Origin: Pedobacter heparinus DSM 2366
Lineage (GTDB): Bacteria > Bacteroidota > Bacteroidia > Sphingobacteriales > Sphingobacteriaceae
DNA length: 64,000 bases
Assembly (NCBI RefSeq): GCF_000023825.1
Contig: NC_013061.1
Location: forward strand, 1,612,001-1,676,000
Direction: 5' to 3'
The notes beneath the pieces are model-generated. The model saw only the letters and a program-made list of their open reading frames with translations. It was not told the origin of the DNA and did not search any database. Positions 52,570 through 61,833 of this stretch are shown here, one piece after another (positions within the stretch are counted from its first letter, which is position 1; each line of letters begins with the position of its first letter). The position numbers and the translations under genes were made by a program.

Positions 52570-55557
52570 ATGAAATATTCTAACCAGGTTAATGCTGCAC
52601 AGCTGTACACCAGCCCTCCTCACATCCGCTGTTTCAATTTAATGATCCGGATAAGCATCCTATTCTTTTTCCTGCTGTTCAGCACTGTTAAGCTTTTTGC
52701 ACAAAACCAGCCTACACAAAATACCCCACCACCTTTGCCGGTAAGAGAAATCAGCGGGATTGTAAAAGACAGCACAGATCTGGGGGTAATTGGCGCAACA
52801 GTGAGTTTAACCTCAATTAAGGATACTTTAAAAACCAGTACCAATTCGGACGGTATATTTGTATTCAAAAATGTAAAATCGGCCACCTATACCATTTTAG
52901 TACAAAGTATTGGTTACAGGCCTTCTGCCCCAATGCGGTACAAGCAAAATGATGCCATACCCCGTATCGTAATGGATCCCATTTTACTTAAAGAGCAAAA
53001 AAATACTCTAAATGAAGTGGTAATCAGTGGTACACCATCCATTACCTATAAAACGGATACAGTAGAGTACAAGGCCAGCGATTATATTGTAAGGGCCAAC
53101 TCGACGGTAGATGAGCTGCTCAAAAAAATGGAGGGCATGGAAGTCGGCAATGATGGCTCATTGGTGCATCAGGGCCAGAATGTAACAAAAGCAAAATTAA
53201 ACGGTAAAGAATATCAGGGGGGCGACATTGCAACCGCAATTAAAAACCTTCCGGCGGAAATTGTGGACAAGATCCAGATTGTGGACGACTATGGTGATCA
53301 GGCCGCCCGTACCGGAATTAAAGATGGTGATCCTGAAAAAGTACTGAACATTACTACCCGAACCGATAAATCTGTGGGTAATATGGCCAATATTTTCGTC
53401 GGGGCTGGTAATAACGATCGATATGAAGCCGGAATATTTGGTACACGGATAAACGGAAACCAGACCATAGGGGTAAACGGACGCTTCAGCAATACCGTAA
53501 ACGGTGTAGCCAGCAGCGGAGACAACAGCAATAATAGCGGTGGTGGCGGTGGAGGTGGCGGCGGCCGTGGTGGTCAGGGTGGCCAGAATACTCAGAATAG
53601 TGGTGGCAGTGGTAGTGGTGGTACCACCACCTCAGGCCGGGGCTCATTCAGTATCCGTGATAAAATAGGGAAAAAAATAGAACTCAACCTGAATTATGAC
53701 TACACGAGTTCAAATGTCAAATCTTTAAACGACAGTTATTCGGTTAGTCCAACGCGGCAGCGGATCCAGGTGATCGAAAATGGTGTTCCCATCATGAAAG
53801 ATACTACCTATTATACTTTTGCAAATAGCCTAAGCAATGGAGAAAACCTGAACAAGAGCCATAATTTCAGGGCCGAAATAGAAATAAACCTCGATAGTAA
53901 CAATTTTCTACGTGCGGTCCCTACATTGCGGTATAGTTCGGCAAACAACACGAGATTTTCCGATATCAAACAAACCGGGTTTTATCACCAGAACAGGCAA
54001 GGAACCAATATCAGCAAAAATACAAGACCCCAGCTGGGTGCTTCTGTTTTTTATCAGCATATTTTTAAAAAACCCAGAAGGAACCTTTCTTTACAGGTAG
54101 ATGCAAACAGCAATAATCTGGACCAGGAGCAGGAACAGGATACCAAAATCATTTACTTTTTAAATGAGGCTGAAACAGAAACAAGGGACTCGGCTGTAAA
54201 CAGGATTGTAGCCAGGAAAAACCTGCAGAGCAATTACCGGGGAAGCTTTACTTTTGCAGAACCCTTAACTGCCAATACCCAGCTGGAATTAAATGCCCAG
54301 GTCAATTACAATGGGTACGACAATACCGCAACTACGCAGAACATCATCAATGGAAATCCATCTGGAGTCATAGATTCTCTGAGTAATATTTATGATTATT
54401 CCTTTACGCAGGGCCGTATTGCTTTGAACTACCGTTATGGCTTAAGCAATATGTCTAAAGTACGTTTCTCTTTGGGTATAACGGCAATACCATCCCTGCT
54501 TTCCGGTACAAAGGTAAGTCTGGGTACCACCACCAACAGAAGCAGTTTTAATATGGTGCCCATTGCCCGTTTTGAATATCTATGGTCCAGACAACATAAA
54601 ATGTCGATCAATTATTATGGAAATGCAATAGAGCCTACCTTTGACCAGATCCAGCCGGTTAGGGATGTAACCAATCCACAAAATCCTATTGTGGGTAACC
54701 CAAATTTAGTGGCCTCTTTCCAGCATACGGTTAGGGCGGGTTATGACAATTACATCGCCAATTCTAAATTGAACTATTCTTTGAATGTCAACGGATCCTT
54801 AACAGATAATTCGGTCATCAGAAATAATGTACAGATCATTGATCAGATACTGACAAATCAGGCTACGAGTAAAAAAGATACCATTTACATTACGGAAACC
54901 CGTTTTTTAAATACCAGTGGAGCGTATAAGGTAAATGGAAATTATTCCATCAGCAAACAACTGAACGACCGCAGGTACAATCTGTCGCTCAGTGGATCAG
55001 CCAGCTACGATCATCGTATTTCTATGAGTGCCTCGCAAAAAAACATAAATACAGTAATGACTTTTATTGAACGTTTCGGACCAAGGATCAATCCGAACGA
55101 CTGGTTCGAGATCAATCCCAACGTATCATATAACTACACGAAATCGACCAATACCCTACCTGGTTTCAGGGATACCAAAACAAATACACTGGCGCTTAAC
55201 CTGGACGGAAGGATGTACTTCCTGAACAGCTGGCTTTTTGGCTATAGTGCCAGTAAAAACTATGTCAGCGGAATTGATGCCAATGTGACCAGCAATCCTT
55301 TTGTGGTAAACGCCTATATAGAAAAAGAATTTTTTAACCGCAGGGGCCGGGTCACCTTTCAGGCCTTCGATATCCTGAACCAGAACAATTTTGTAAGTCG
55401 TGACAACAGCGAGGATGGAGGATATACCGATACCAAATCCAATGCACTGAGCCGGTACTTTATGCTGCGTTTAAGTATGCGTTTACAAAAATGGACGGGT
55501 GCACAGGGCCGCGGAGGCAGACAGATTATGCGCAGGGGCGATGGAAGCTTTATGTAG
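52570..55557 (+). CDS. Outer membrane beta-barrel family protein (TonB-receptor-like)
   Basis: A 995-residue protein. The signal peptide is best read from the internal ATG at 52642 (MIRISILFFFLLFSTVKLFA). Then come a carboxypeptidase-regulatory-like domain (GIVKDSTDLGVIGATVSLTS), a plug-like region (LNEVVISGTPSITYKTDTVE, VDELLKKMEGMEV, IVDKIQIVDDYGDQA), and a barrel of the outer-membrane-beta-barrel family. A run of about 40 residues rich in Gly, Asn, Ser (about 318-357) sits between strands, probably in an exposed loop. No SusD partner. Ligand unknown. Confidence 0.85.
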   Translation: MKYSNQVNAAQLYTSPPHIRCFNLMIRISILFFFLLFSTVKLFAQNQPTQNTPPPLPVREISGIVKDSTDLGVIGATVSLTSIKDTLKTSTNSDGIFVFKNVKSATYTILVQSIGYRPSAPMRYKQNDAIPRIVMDPILLKEQKNTLNEVVISGTPSITYKTDTVEYKASDYIVRANSTVDELLKKMEGMEVGNDGSLVHQGQNVTKAKLNGKEYQGGDIATAIKNLPAEIVDKIQIVDDYGDQAARTGIKDGDPEKVLNITTRTDKSVGNMANIFVGAGNNDRYEAGIFGTRINGNQTIGVNGRFSNTVNGVASSGDNSNNSGGGGGGGGGRGGQGGQNTQNSGGSGSGGTTTSGRGSFSIRDKIGKKIELNLNYDYTSSNVKSLNDSYSVSPTRQRIQVIENGVPIMKDTTYYTFANSLSNGENLNKSHNFRAEIEINLDSNNFLRAVPTLRYSSANNTRFSDIKQTGFYHQNRQGTNISKNTRPQLGASVFYQHIFKKPRRNLSLQVDANSNNLDQEQEQDTKIIYFLNEAETETRDSAVNRIVARKNLQSNYRGSFTFAEPLTANTQLELNAQVNYNGYDNTATTQNIINGNPSGVIDSLSNIYDYSFTQGRIALNYRYGLSNMSKVRFSLGITAIPSLLSGTKVSLGTTTNRSSFNMVPIARFEYLWSRQHKMSINYYGNAIEPTFDQIQPVRDVTNPQNPIVGNPNLVASFQHTVRAGYDNYIANSKLNYSLNVNGSLTDNSVIRNNVQIIDQILTNQATSKKDTIYITETRFLNTSGAYKVNGNYSISKQLNDRRYNLSLSGSASYDHRISMSASQKNINTVMTFIERFGPRINPNDWFEINPNVSYNYTKSTNTLPGFRDTKTNTLALNLDGRMYFLNSWLFGYSASKNYVSGIDANVTSNPFVVNAYIEKEFFNRRGRVTFQAFDILNQNNFVSRDNSEDGGYTDTKSNALSRYFMLRLSMRLQKWTGAQGRGGRQIMRRGDGSFM

Positions 55558-55581
55558 TCGCAGACCGTAAGTAGCAGACAT

Positions 55582-55612
55582 AAAAAAAGCCTCTTGATCA
55601 GAGGCTTTTTTT
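55582..55612. terminator. Bidirectional intrinsic terminator
   Basis: AAAAAAAGCCTCT, loop TGATC, AGAGGCTTTTTTT. It ends the barrel gene on the plus strand and the PUR-family gene on the minus strand. Confidence 0.9.
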
Positions 55613-55625
55613 ATGCTTATATTTT

Positions 55626-55952
55626 TTAGAAGGAAAAGTCATCGTCTTTTACTCTTGCTACTCCTTCGTGGTTCTCAGAATATTCGTAGCGTTTTTCTAC
55701 CACATCCTGATGGTTCTTAATGTAGTCAACCGTTTCGTTTAGCCCTTCTGTAAACTTCTCAAAATCTTCTTTGTATAAAAAGATCTTGTGTTTTACAAAA
55801 ACACCATCTTCCAGCCTTTTCTTGCTTTCAGTTAAGGTTAGGTAGTAATCTCCTGATCTGGTTGCTTTTACGTCGAAAAAATAAGTTCTTTTACCTGCCC
55901 TTACTTTTTTTGAAAAAACCTCTTCTCTCTCTTTGTTGTCAAATTCTCCCAT
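55626..55952 (-). CDS. PUR-family DNA/RNA-binding protein (DUF3276)
   Basis: A 108-residue cytoplasmic protein whose main part, with VRAGKRTYFFDVKATRSGDY and YLTLTESKK, is a PUR-alpha-like fold as in DUF3276. Bacterial members such as Borrelia BpuR bind single-stranded nucleic acid. The C-terminus is acidic (KDDDFSF). Downstream is a bidirectional terminator shared with the barrel gene. Confidence 0.88.
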   Translation of the reverse strand: MGEFDNKEREEVFSKKVRAGKRTYFFDVKATRSGDYYLTLTESKKRLEDGVFVKHKIFLYKEDFEKFTEGLNETVDYIKNHQDVVEKRYEYSENHEGVARVKDDDFSF

Positions 55953-56021
55953 GGTTGGTATTGATCTTGGTTTTGGTTCGGGTAAATATAAAGTAATAAT
56001 TACTAAAGTTCAAAATAGAAA

Positions 56022-57812
56022 TTACAAGGATTGATTTTCTTCTTCAAGCAATTGGTTCTGATACATTTCGGCATAAGCCCCGTTTTGCTGTAATAATTGC
56101 TCATGGTTGCCCTGTTCAATGATTTTTCCCTGATCAAGCACAATGATTTTATCCGCATTTTTTATCGTAGAAATTCGGTGTGCAATCAAAATGCTTGTTT
56201 TATCTTTCATTATTTTGCTCAGATTTCTTAGAATTTCTTCTTCTGTGCGGGTATCGACAGCCGAAAGGCAATCGTCAAATACGAGCAGGGCAGGTTCTTT
56301 GATCAATGCCCTTGCAATAGAAACGCGTTGCTTTTGTCCGCCCGAAAGCGTTATGCCCCTTTCACCCAGCATGGTTTCAAATTTATGCTCAAAGTCGACA
56401 ATGTTATGGTACACCGCTGCATTTTTTGCTGCAGTGCTTACCTCCTCATCGGTTACCTGGTCCAAACCAAAAGCGATGTTATTTTTAATGGTATCGGAGA
56501 AAAGGAAAACTTCCTGAGGTACAAAACCAATCTGGTTGCGGTAATTGTTTAAATTAAGGCCTTTTAGCGGATTTCCGTCTACTGTAATGTTCCCGCTGTC
56601 GATATCGTACATGCGCATGATTAGATTGGCAAGGGTAGACTTCCCGGAACCGGTGCGTCCGATTATGGCAATAAACTGACCCTGTCCGATCTCGAAACTA
56701 ACATCCCTTAAGGCCTGGATCCCCGTATCCGGATAAGTGAAATTAACATGTTCAAATTTGATATTCCCTTTTAGCCGGGCGCTTTCTGTGTTTTTAGAAG
56801 TAATATCCGGTTTTAACTGTAAAAATTCATTGATGCGTTTCTGAGAGGCCGAGGCGCGCTGAATTAATGTAGTAACCCAGCCCAGCATAGTAACAGGGAA
56901 GGTAAGCTGGTTTACATAAACTATGAATTCGGCAATGTTGCCCGGTGTAATGGCGCCATCTATAACCTGTATACCCCCAATATAAACGGTAAGGATGGTA
57001 CTTAAGCCAACCAGCAAAAGCATGGTAGGGTAAAAAAGTGCCTGTACTTTAACCAGGCCCATGGCATTATCTTTATAGCCCTGGCTCTCGGCAGCAAATA
57101 TTTCTTTTGTATAATCTTCTCTTACATAAGATTTGATGACCCTAATGCCCGAGAACCTTTCCTGTACAAAACTGGACAGTTTAGATAGCTGTTCCTGGAT
57201 CTGTTCACTCTTTTGATTGATGAGGGTATTTACGAAATAAATGATCAGGACCAGTACCGGTAAGGGCAGCAAGCACCATAAGGCCAGGGTAACGTTTACC
57301 GAAAACATGGCGTAAATAACCAGGATGAACAGTACGGCTGTATTAATGGTATACATGATGGCCGGACCTACGTACATGCGTACGCGGTTTACATCTTCTG
57401 TGGCGCGGTTCATCAGGTCGCCTGTATTGTTGCGCCGGTAAAAGCCCAGGCTTAATTTCTGGTAATGTGCATAAATCTCATTCTTCATATCAAATTCGAT
57501 ATGCCGCGACATCAGGATGATGGTTTGCCGCATAAAGAACAGGAAAAGTCCCCTGAGCAGGTACAATATCAACACCAGCATGCCAAAATAAAACAGGCTG
57601 TAACTAAAGATATCGTAAATAACTGTCGCACGTTCAAAGCCGTTGAATAACCTGTAGATCTGTATGTTCTCGGTGATCAGGTTAAAGGCATGGCCAATTA
57701 CCTGGGCAGGGATCACACCAAAAAAATTGGAGATGACCACAAAGAAAATCCCGGGGATAATCCACCATTTATATTTGTAGAAGTATTTGTTTAAAAAACG
57801 CAGGTGTTTCAT
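56022..57812 (-). CDS. ABC exporter, fused permease and ATPase (MsbA/MdlB-like)
   Basis: A 596-residue half transporter: six membrane segments in about 1-320, then the ATPase. Walker A is GRTGSGKST, the signature TLSGGQKQRVSIARAL, Walker B LLVFDDCLSAVDT. The residue after the Walker B Asp, normally the catalytic Glu, is Asp, as in the weak site of heterodimeric exporters. No partner half lies next to it. Substrate may be a lipid or drug; not known. Confidence 0.9.
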   Translation of the reverse strand: MKHLRFLNKYFYKYKWWIIPGIFFVVISNFFGVIPAQVIGHAFNLITENIQIYRLFNGFERATVIYDIFSYSLFYFGMLVLILYLLRGLFLFFMRQTIILMSRHIEFDMKNEIYAHYQKLSLGFYRRNNTGDLMNRATEDVNRVRMYVGPAIMYTINTAVLFILVIYAMFSVNVTLALWCLLPLPVLVLIIYFVNTLINQKSEQIQEQLSKLSSFVQERFSGIRVIKSYVREDYTKEIFAAESQGYKDNAMGLVKVQALFYPTMLLLVGLSTILTVYIGGIQVIDGAITPGNIAEFIVYVNQLTFPVTMLGWVTTLIQRASASQKRINEFLQLKPDITSKNTESARLKGNIKFEHVNFTYPDTGIQALRDVSFEIGQGQFIAIIGRTGSGKSTLANLIMRMYDIDSGNITVDGNPLKGLNLNNYRNQIGFVPQEVFLFSDTIKNNIAFGLDQVTDEEVSTAAKNAAVYHNIVDFEHKFETMLGERGITLSGGQKQRVSIARALIKEPALLVFDDCLSAVDTRTEEEILRNLSKIMKDKTSILIAHRISTIKNADKIIVLDQGKIIEQGNHEQLLQQNGAYAEMYQNQLLEEENQSL

Positions 57813-57892
57813 CAGGGGGTAAAGTTATCGAAAATGAAGGTGTTTTTTTTAAACTCTTTAGTTAAAACAATGTAAATAATGTTTTTTTATGC

Positions 57893-57900
57893 TAGTTTTG
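57893..57900 (+). promoter_or_regulatory. Candidate -7 promoter element for the leucine dehydrogenase gene
   Basis: TAGTTTTG matches TAnnTTTG and ends 25 nt before the ATG. A T-run lies upstream in place of a clear -33 TTTG. Confidence 0.5.
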
Positions 57901-57925
57901 CGGGATATCTGATAAACAAAATTAT

Positions 57926-59014
57926 ATGTCTGGTAATAGTTCTATTGTGAATTCAGTTTTAGATCAATTAAGTGCGTCGGGGCACAAGAAAGTAGTTTAT
58001 TGTAATGATCCCGACACCGGATTAAAGGCAATTATTGCCATTCACGATACAACTTTAGGCCCTGCATTAGGCGGAACCCGCATGTGGAGCTATACTACCG
58101 AATCAGAAGCACTGGAAGATGTACTCAGACTATCGAGTGCCATGACTTATAAAGCAGCCATTACCGGCCTTAATTTAGGTGGTGGCAAGGCCGTTATTAT
58201 CGGCGATTCCAGGAAAGGAAAATCTGAAGCAATGATGCGTAGTTATGGCAGGTTCATCAAAAACCTGAACGGCGAATTTATTACTGCAGAAGATGTAGGT
58301 ACCACTACCAAGGATATGGAATACATCCGCATGGAAACCAGTCATGTTACGGGGGTGCCGGAATCGTTGGGTGGTGCAGGCAATCCCGCACCAACAACAG
58401 CAAAAGGGGTGTTCCTGGGTATCAAGGCCTGTGTAAAAGAAGTTTTTGGAACCGATATGCTGGCCGGACGTTCTGTAGTGGTACAGGGAATAGGAAATGT
58501 GGGCGAGCATCTGGTTGCTTTGTTGAGGGCAGAAAATGTGGAAGTGTATATCAGCGACATCAATGAAGAGCGTTTGCAGCATGTGGCACGTACCTATAAG
58601 GCAAAGCCGATTGGTGCAGACAAAATTTTTGGCCTGGACGCAGATATTTATGCACCATGTGCACTGGGAGCTACAGTGAACGATAAGACCATCAATAAAA
58701 TGAAATTTGCGATTATTGCGGGTTCTGCAAATAACCAGCTGGCAGATGAAAATAAACACGGACAGCTGTTGCTGGAGAAAGGTATTTTGTTTGCTCCGGA
58801 TTACCTGATCAATGCAGGCGGACTGATCAGTTGTTATTCTGAACTTACCGGCTTTGGTAAAAAGCGGACCATGCAACTTACAGAGAATATTTATAACGCC
58901 ACAAGAGATGTCATAAAAATGTCCAAAACAGATAATATCCCAACAATATGGGCCGCTAACCGCATTGCTGAAAAAAGAATAATAGATATCAAAAAAATAA
59001 AATCATCATTTTAA
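57926..59014 (+). CDS. Leucine dehydrogenase-like Glu/Leu/Phe/Val dehydrogenase
   Basis: A 362-residue NAD-dependent amino acid dehydrogenase, the length of octameric leucine dehydrogenases. Lys76 (MTYKAA) and Lys88 (GLNLGGGKAV) are the substrate and catalytic lysines. The Rossmann motif is VVQGIGNVGEHL at about 186-196. PESLGGAGNPAPTTAKGV is typical of the Leu/Phe group. It converts branched-chain amino acids to 2-oxoacids and ammonia, or the reverse. Confidence 0.9.
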   Translation: MSGNSSIVNSVLDQLSASGHKKVVYCNDPDTGLKAIIAIHDTTLGPALGGTRMWSYTTESEALEDVLRLSSAMTYKAAITGLNLGGGKAVIIGDSRKGKSEAMMRSYGRFIKNLNGEFITAEDVGTTTKDMEYIRMETSHVTGVPESLGGAGNPAPTTAKGVFLGIKACVKEVFGTDMLAGRSVVVQGIGNVGEHLVALLRAENVEVYISDINEERLQHVARTYKAKPIGADKIFGLDADIYAPCALGATVNDKTINKMKFAIIAGSANNQLADENKHGQLLLEKGILFAPDYLINAGGLISCYSELTGFGKKRTMQLTENIYNATRDVIKMSKTDNIPTIWAANRIAEKRIIDIKKIKSSF

Positions 59015-59047
59015 TAAACAGGTAATTTACCACTCGTTCTTACATTC

Positions 59048-59998
59048 ATGTTAAACAGAAGGCACTTAAGAATTAAAGCTCTGCAAAATATTTTTGCTTG
59101 GCACATGACAGACAAAAAGGATCTGGCTTCCTCAAAGAAAGCGTTAATGCAAAGTATTGATAATGTATACGAAATGTATATATGGATGCTTTCGCTATTG
59201 GTTGAGGTTACAGAATATACAGGGATTGACGCTACAGAGCGCGCCAATAAACATTTGCCTACAGCAGAAGACCTGAACCCTAATTTAAAGCTGCTGAACA
59301 ATAAGTTTGCAGTTACATTGAAAAAGAATCCGGATTTTAGTGCTGCGGTACATAAATATAAGATCAACTGGATGGCCGATCCGGAATTCGTAAAGGCTAT
59401 TTTTAATACTTTAAAGGTCACTCCAGAGTATGCCACCTATCTGGCCGATGAGAACAACGATCTGGAAGAATCAAAAACGATCATCAAATTCATCTTCAGA
59501 AAGGTCATCCTAAAAAGCCATAATATTATACAGGCTTTCGAGGACAGGTTCATCAACTGGTCGGTAGACAAGGAAGTAATGCAGGGAATGGTGGCCAAAA
59601 CCATCAAAAATTTTACTTCTGAAGATCCTTTTAAAAATAAACTGACGCCGATAAGCCAGGACTGGGCAGAAGACAGCAAATTTGTAGAAGACCTGTTTGT
59701 GCACACCTTAAAAAGTGATAAGGAATACCAGGGCCTGATTGCCGAAAGAACCAAGAACTGGGAGTCGGAGCGTATTGCTTTAATGGATACCATCCTGATG
59801 AAAATGGCCATATGTGAATTGATGAATTTCCCTTCCATACCTGTTAAAGTAACTATTAACGAGTACCTTGATCTCTCAAAAGATTACAGTACTCCGAAAA
59901 GTAATTCATTTATTAACGGTATCTTGGACAAAATTTTAGGCGATCTGAAAAGAACAAACAGCATACATAAAATTGGTCGCGGACTAATAGAAGAATAA
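59048..59998 (+). CDS. nusB: Transcription antitermination factor NusB
   Basis: A 316-residue protein, about twice the size of E. coli NusB but normal for Bacteroidota, which have an N-terminal extension. The NusB end is clear: PVKVTINEYLDLSKDYSTP and SNSFINGILDKIL. The start NRRHLRIKALQNIFAW also fits. NusB acts with NusE in antitermination on rRNA operons. It lies in the conserved run with DUF1573 and yajC, 3 nt apart from the former. Confidence 0.92.
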   Translation: MLNRRHLRIKALQNIFAWHMTDKKDLASSKKALMQSIDNVYEMYIWMLSLLVEVTEYTGIDATERANKHLPTAEDLNPNLKLLNNKFAVTLKKNPDFSAAVHKYKINWMADPEFVKAIFNTLKVTPEYATYLADENNDLEESKTIIKFIFRKVILKSHNIIQAFEDRFINWSVDKEVMQGMVAKTIKNFTSEDPFKNKLTPISQDWAEDSKFVEDLFVHTLKSDKEYQGLIAERTKNWESERIALMDTILMKMAICELMNFPSIPVKVTINEYLDLSKDYSTPKSNSFINGILDKILGDLKRTNSIHKIGRGLIEE

Positions 59999-60001
59999 AT
60001 T

Positions 60002-60463
60002 ATGAAACAGATTTTTGTACTGGCACTGGCTGCTTTATCATTTGCTTCCTGCCAAAACACAGCAAAAAAAACTACCGAAGCTGGTCATGCTACTGAAACT
60101 GTAGCAGGCGCTCCTGATGCCGCTGTACCTGCAGCTGCCGACGCAGCAGTAATGAGCTTTGAGAATGGAAATTATGATTTCGGGAAGATCAGTCAGGGTG
60201 AAAAGGTGTATTACAGCTACAAATTTAAAAATGTAGGTAAAAGTCCCCTGATCATTTTAAATGCCACGGCTACCTGCGGTTGCACTGTACCCGAGGTGCC
60301 AAAGGAACCGATTAAACCTGGTGCAGAAGGCGAGATCAAAGTTGTGTTTGACAGCAATGGAAAATCGGGTATGCAAGATAAAGTAATTACAGTTACTTCA
60401 AATGCCCATCCAAATATTGCCAGCTTACACCTGACAGGAGAAATTAAAGAACAATCGAATTAA
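60002..60463 (+). CDS. DUF1573 domain lipoprotein
   Basis: A 153-residue lipoprotein (FASC at residues 14-17). After an Ala-rich linker, one DUF1573 immunoglobulin-like domain with YDFGKISQGEKVYYSYKFKN, ATCGCTVPEVPKEPIKPG and VTSNAHPNIASLHLTGEI. The Cys pair of CGC is conserved in the family. Role unknown; the position next to nusB and yajC is conserved in related genomes. Confidence 0.9.
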   Translation: MKQIFVLALAALSFASCQNTAKKTTEAGHATETVAGAPDAAVPAAADAAVMSFENGNYDFGKISQGEKVYYSYKFKNVGKSPLIILNATATCGCTVPEVPKEPIKPGAEGEIKVVFDSNGKSGMQDKVITVTSNAHPNIASLHLTGEIKEQSN

Positions 60464-60485
60464 TAAACATTTATACATTAACAAT

Positions 60486-60815
60486 ATGATATCAACAATA
60501 ATTTTGCAGGCTCAGGGAAACGGAATGTTAAGCACCTTAGTGCCTATGGTTTTAATCATGGTTGTATTTTATTTCTTCATGATCAGGCCACAGGTTAAAA
60601 AAGCAAAAGACCTGAAAAAAATGGTTGAAGCCTTAAAAAAGGGAGATAAAATTGTGACCACTGCAGGTATTCACGGCCGTATAGCCGATATGAACGAAAC
60701 TACTTTTCTAATTGAAGTAGAAGGTGGCACCAAAATCCGTTTTGATAAAACAGCAGTATCCTTAGATGCAACTAAAGCCGTTGCACCTAAAACTGAAGAA
60801 ACAACCAAAGCATAG
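60486..60815 (+). CDS. yajC: Preprotein translocase accessory subunit YajC
   Basis: A 109-residue protein with one membrane segment (LVPMVLIMVVFYFFMIRPQ) followed by VKKAKDLKKMVEALKKGDK and IVTTAGIHGRIADM, the YajC signature. It binds SecDF at the Sec translocon. It is 22 nt after DUF1573 and is followed by a terminator. Confidence 0.95.
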   Translation: MISTIILQAQGNGMLSTLVPMVLIMVVFYFFMIRPQVKKAKDLKKMVEALKKGDKIVTTAGIHGRIADMNETTFLIEVEGGTKIRFDKTAVSLDATKAVAPKTEETTKA

Positions 60816-60833
60816 TTTTTAAGCTATAAATAC

Positions 60834-60866
60834 AAAAGCCGCACCCTTGTTTGGTGTGGCTTTTGT
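60834..60866. terminator. Intrinsic terminator after yajC
   Basis: AAAAGCCGCACC, loop CTTGTTT, GGTGTGGCTTTT. One G-T type mismatch in a 12-base stem. It lies before the ATG of the YbbR gene, so YbbR needs readthrough or its own promoter. Confidence 0.75.
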
Positions 60867-60885
60867 ATTTGAGTATATTTACGAT

Positions 60886-61833
60886 ATGCCATTTATCAAA
60901 CTCACAAAAATAGAGCGGAAACGCTTCCTTGTTTTGATCACCTGTTTGCTGATCGCAATTGCAGCATGGTTGTTTATGGCATTGAACAATAAATATGTTT
61001 ATACTGCCAAAACGGTTTTAAAGTATGCCAGTATTCCCCAGAAAAAAGCTTTTCATCCTTTACAGTCAGATACAGTAGATTTACAGGTAGAGGGTACCGG
61101 CTGGCAATTGCTTTTTGCACGCTTAAGGGTTAACCCGCAATCCATATCCATCAGTCTGGAAAAGCTGAACAACAGCAATTTTATCCTGTTTTCAGAGCAA
61201 TTGTACAATGTGAACAGGCAGCTGGAAACTTCACAGAAGATCATCTCTGTAAAGCCGGATACCCTGTATTTTGATTTCTCTGAAAAAACAGTAAAAAGGG
61301 TACCGGTTAAGCTGAATGCTAAATTTAGTTTTGTAAAACAATATGGCATTTCTAGCCCCATTGAGCTTACACCAGATTATGTAACCATATCCGGACCGGA
61401 ACAAGAGCTGGCCAGGATTAAAGAATGGAAAACGGATTCTCTTAACCTCGATGACGTACAGTATACCACTAAAAAAGTTGTGGGAATGACACAAAGCAAG
61501 TTGAAAAATGTAAGTATTTTTCCGGCAAGTGTCGAGGTAAAAGTACCGGTTGATGAGTTTACAGAAAAAATTCTGGAAGTTCCGCTGAAGATCATCAACA
61601 ACAATGCCTATTACAGCATAAAACTATATCCAAAAAAAGTGAAGGTAACCTTTATGGTCGCTTTATCTAAATATAGCCAGGTAAATGAAGATTTTATAGA
61701 GGCTATAGTTGATATGGATGAATGGAAAAATTTAAACCACAGCAGGCTAAGAGTAAAGATTATACGCTTTCCGGATTATTGCCGGCTGATACAGGTGGCA
61801 CCGGGTAAAGTTGATTTTATTATTGAAAAGTAA
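60886..61833 (+). CDS. YbbR-like domain protein
   Basis: A 315-residue membrane-anchored protein from the ATG of MPFIKLTKIERKRFLV; a TTG at 60847 also opens the frame but lies inside the terminator hairpin. One membrane segment (about 17-37) and then YbbR-like beta domains (LTPDYVTISGPEQELARIK, VPLKIINNNAYYSIKLYPKK). Its Firmicute relative CdaR regulates diadenylate cyclase; no cyclase gene is next to it here. Its TAATG end overlaps coaE. Confidence 0.8.
   Translation: MPFIKLTKIERKRFLVLITCLLIAIAAWLFMALNNKYVYTAKTVLKYASIPQKKAFHPLQSDTVDLQVEGTGWQLLFARLRVNPQSISISLEKLNNSNFILFSEQLYNVNRQLETSQKIISVKPDTLYFDFSEKTVKRVPVKLNAKFSFVKQYGISSPIELTPDYVTISGPEQELARIKEWKTDSLNLDDVQYTTKKVVGMTQSKLKNVSIFPASVEVKVPVDEFTEKILEVPLKIINNNAYYSIKLYPKKVKVTFMVALSKYSQVNEDFIEAIVDMDEWKNLNHSRLRVKIIRFPDYCRLIQVAPGKVDFIIEK

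Noticed and set aside
58175..58876. Minus-strand open frame of 233 codons, Cys- and His-rich
   Set aside because: Shadow of the leucine dehydrogenase gene; unlikely composition.
60847..60885. TTG-started N-terminal extension of the YbbR protein
   Set aside because: The extension is encoded by the terminator hairpin after yajC; the ATG at 60886 precedes a normal membrane anchor.
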